A DNA stretch of 14,302 nt from the NCBI GenBank assembly GCA_003542385.1, contig DPKT01000067.1, positions 1 to 14,302 on the forward strand, given 5' to 3'. Origin of the DNA: Desulfomicrobium sp. (lineage in GTDB: Bacteria; Desulfobacterota; Desulfovibrionia; Desulfovibrionales; Desulfomicrobiaceae). The notes below the pieces were generated by a model. That model saw only the letters and a program-made list of their open reading frames with translations. It did no database searches and was not told the origin of the DNA. The translations under genes and the position numbers were made by a program. Below, in pieces: positions 14,201-14,302 of the stretch (position 1 is the first letter of the stretch; the number at the start of each line of letters is the position of its first letter).

Positions 14201-14302
14201 GGCCGAGGCTCGCAACTCCATCGGTCTGGTGCTGGTGGGCGGCATGGCCGTGGGCACGCTCTTCACGCTCTTCGTGGTCCCGTCCATCTACATGCTCGTG
14301 GC
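11262..14302 (+). CDS. RND efflux transporter permease, HAE1 family, 3' end cut off
   Basis: This is an AcrB/MexI-like proton-driven pump that, as a trimer, takes hydrophobic compounds from the periplasm and inner membrane and passes them through the adaptor to an outer-membrane channel. The window shows 1013 residues, starting MKFTDIFIRRPILALVV with the first membrane helix (about 10-30). Helices 2-6 lie at about 335-490, with the proton-relay pair D401/D402 in SVGLVVDDAIVVVENVER. Helix 7 is near 527-543. Helices 8-12 start near 845, with the relay lysine K925 in LVSKNGILIVEFANQ and RLRPILMTSGATIAG after it. Both large periplasmic loops are present. The last visible stretch, LFTLFVVPSIYMLVA, is helix 12, so only about 10-40 residues are missing. 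No separate Shine-Dalgarno site is seen. An outer-membrane factor gene may follow beyond the edge. The substrate cannot be predicted. Confidence 0.95.
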   Translation, partial: MKFTDIFIRRPILALVVNLLIIIAGLQAVFSLSVRQYPRSDNAMVTVTTTYVGASADLVRGFITTPLERAIAGADGIDYIQSQSTQNLSTISVRLKLNYDPIKALSEISSKVDQVRGDLPPEAEVPIINVESADSQFASAYLSFTTPDLEQNQITDYLMRVVQPRLSALSGVQRADILGARTFSMRVWLKPDRMAALNVSPAAVHQALAANNYLSALGQTKGELVQINLTADTDLRSPEEFKRLAIRAENGAVIRLGDIADVALGAEDYGAEVRFTGKTAVFIGVWPLPNANSIDVIKLVREEMEAIQQTLPTGMEGRVAYDATEYIDSAIHEVLKTLGDTLLIVVVIIFLFIGSFRAVAIPVIAIPLSLIGAVFLMQVFGFTVNLLTLLAVVLSVGLVVDDAIVVVENVERHLSQGESPLNAAILGARELVGPLVAMTVTLAAVYAPIGLQGGLTGSLFREFAFTLAGAVTISGIVALTLSPVMSAKLLKPGMEEHGLAGRIARDFGKLRRFYGRLLDGTLRARPAVYLIWVVISALAVPMFTMSAKELAPMEDQGVIFGILDASADSTLDQTSVYAAAANRVFLDVPESRFTFQVTFPSSGFSGLVVAPWDQRERTVAEILPEVQAGLAAIPGIQMFPVTPPALPGGGDFPVEFILASTAPQEEILDFARQLQLKAMMSGMFAFPPLIDVKIDQPQTELVIDRDKVAAMGLSLASVGGDVGAVMGGNYVNRFNIDGRSYKVIPQVQRVDRLTPDQLKDIHVTGPDGRLVPLSTVATLRETTVARSLNRFQQLNAVKISGVAVRPLDEALRFLEDEAAQILPKGYVIDYTGDSRQLRTEGNKFLTAFGLAVILIFLVLAAQFNSFRDPIVILAGSVPLAVFGALIFTFLKMPDPSVAFWTEGWTTTLNIYSQVGLVTLVGLVSKNGILIVEFANQLQKAGRSKLEAVREASLTRLRPILMTSGATIAGHFPLTLVTGAGAEARNSIGLVLVGGMAVGTLFTLFVVPSIYMLV

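Overview
The window reads as a stretch of chromosome from a high-GC sulfate-reducing deltaproteobacterium, most likely one of the Desulfovibrionales. The main evidence is a complete dsrC with both C-terminal redox cysteines, next to a futalosine-pathway menaquinone gene (mqnE) and a short-form glycogen branching enzyme. Assignment below order level is not possible from the sequence alone. I see no insertion sequence, phage gene, tRNA, rRNA or CRISPR array.

Layout. (1) 1-1195, plus strand: the 3' part of mqnE, a probable terminator, then a 47-residue single-pass membrane protein with its own regulatory region (two palindromes, one Rex/CRP-like) and a strong terminator. (2) 1199-4740, plus strand: glgB and malQ overlap by ATGA and form an alpha-glucan operon that ends in a bidirectional terminator. 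(3) 4756-9826, all minus strand: in transcription order, a lipocalin lipoprotein, a three-PAS sensory protein, a cardiolipin synthase, a 72-residue zinc-ribbon-like protein, a 115-residue protein made of two copies of a four-cysteine module, and dsrC. This is probably four transcription units: lipocalin; PAS protein plus cls; the two Cys-rich proteins; dsrC. (4) 10094 to the right edge, plus strand: an RND efflux adaptor and an almost complete HAE1-type RND permease. A 15-codon reading frame overlaps both of them and appears to couple their translation.

How the genes fit together. MqnE makes an intermediate of menaquinone, the membrane electron carrier. DsrC carries the sulfur during dissimilatory sulfite reduction and is reduced again by a membrane complex in such organisms, so the two ends of respiration are represented, but not in one operon. 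GlgB and MalQ shape and remodel reserve glucan. Cls and the lipocalin concern the envelope, and the RND pair exports toxic compounds. Nothing links these modules into one pathway.

No clear new multi-gene system is visible. The best candidates for new biology are the palindrome-controlled 47-residue membrane protein, the duplicated four-Cys module protein with its zinc-ribbon partner, the PAS protein with a histidine-kinase-like H-box but no ATPase domain, and the 15-codon coupling frame between adaptor and permease.
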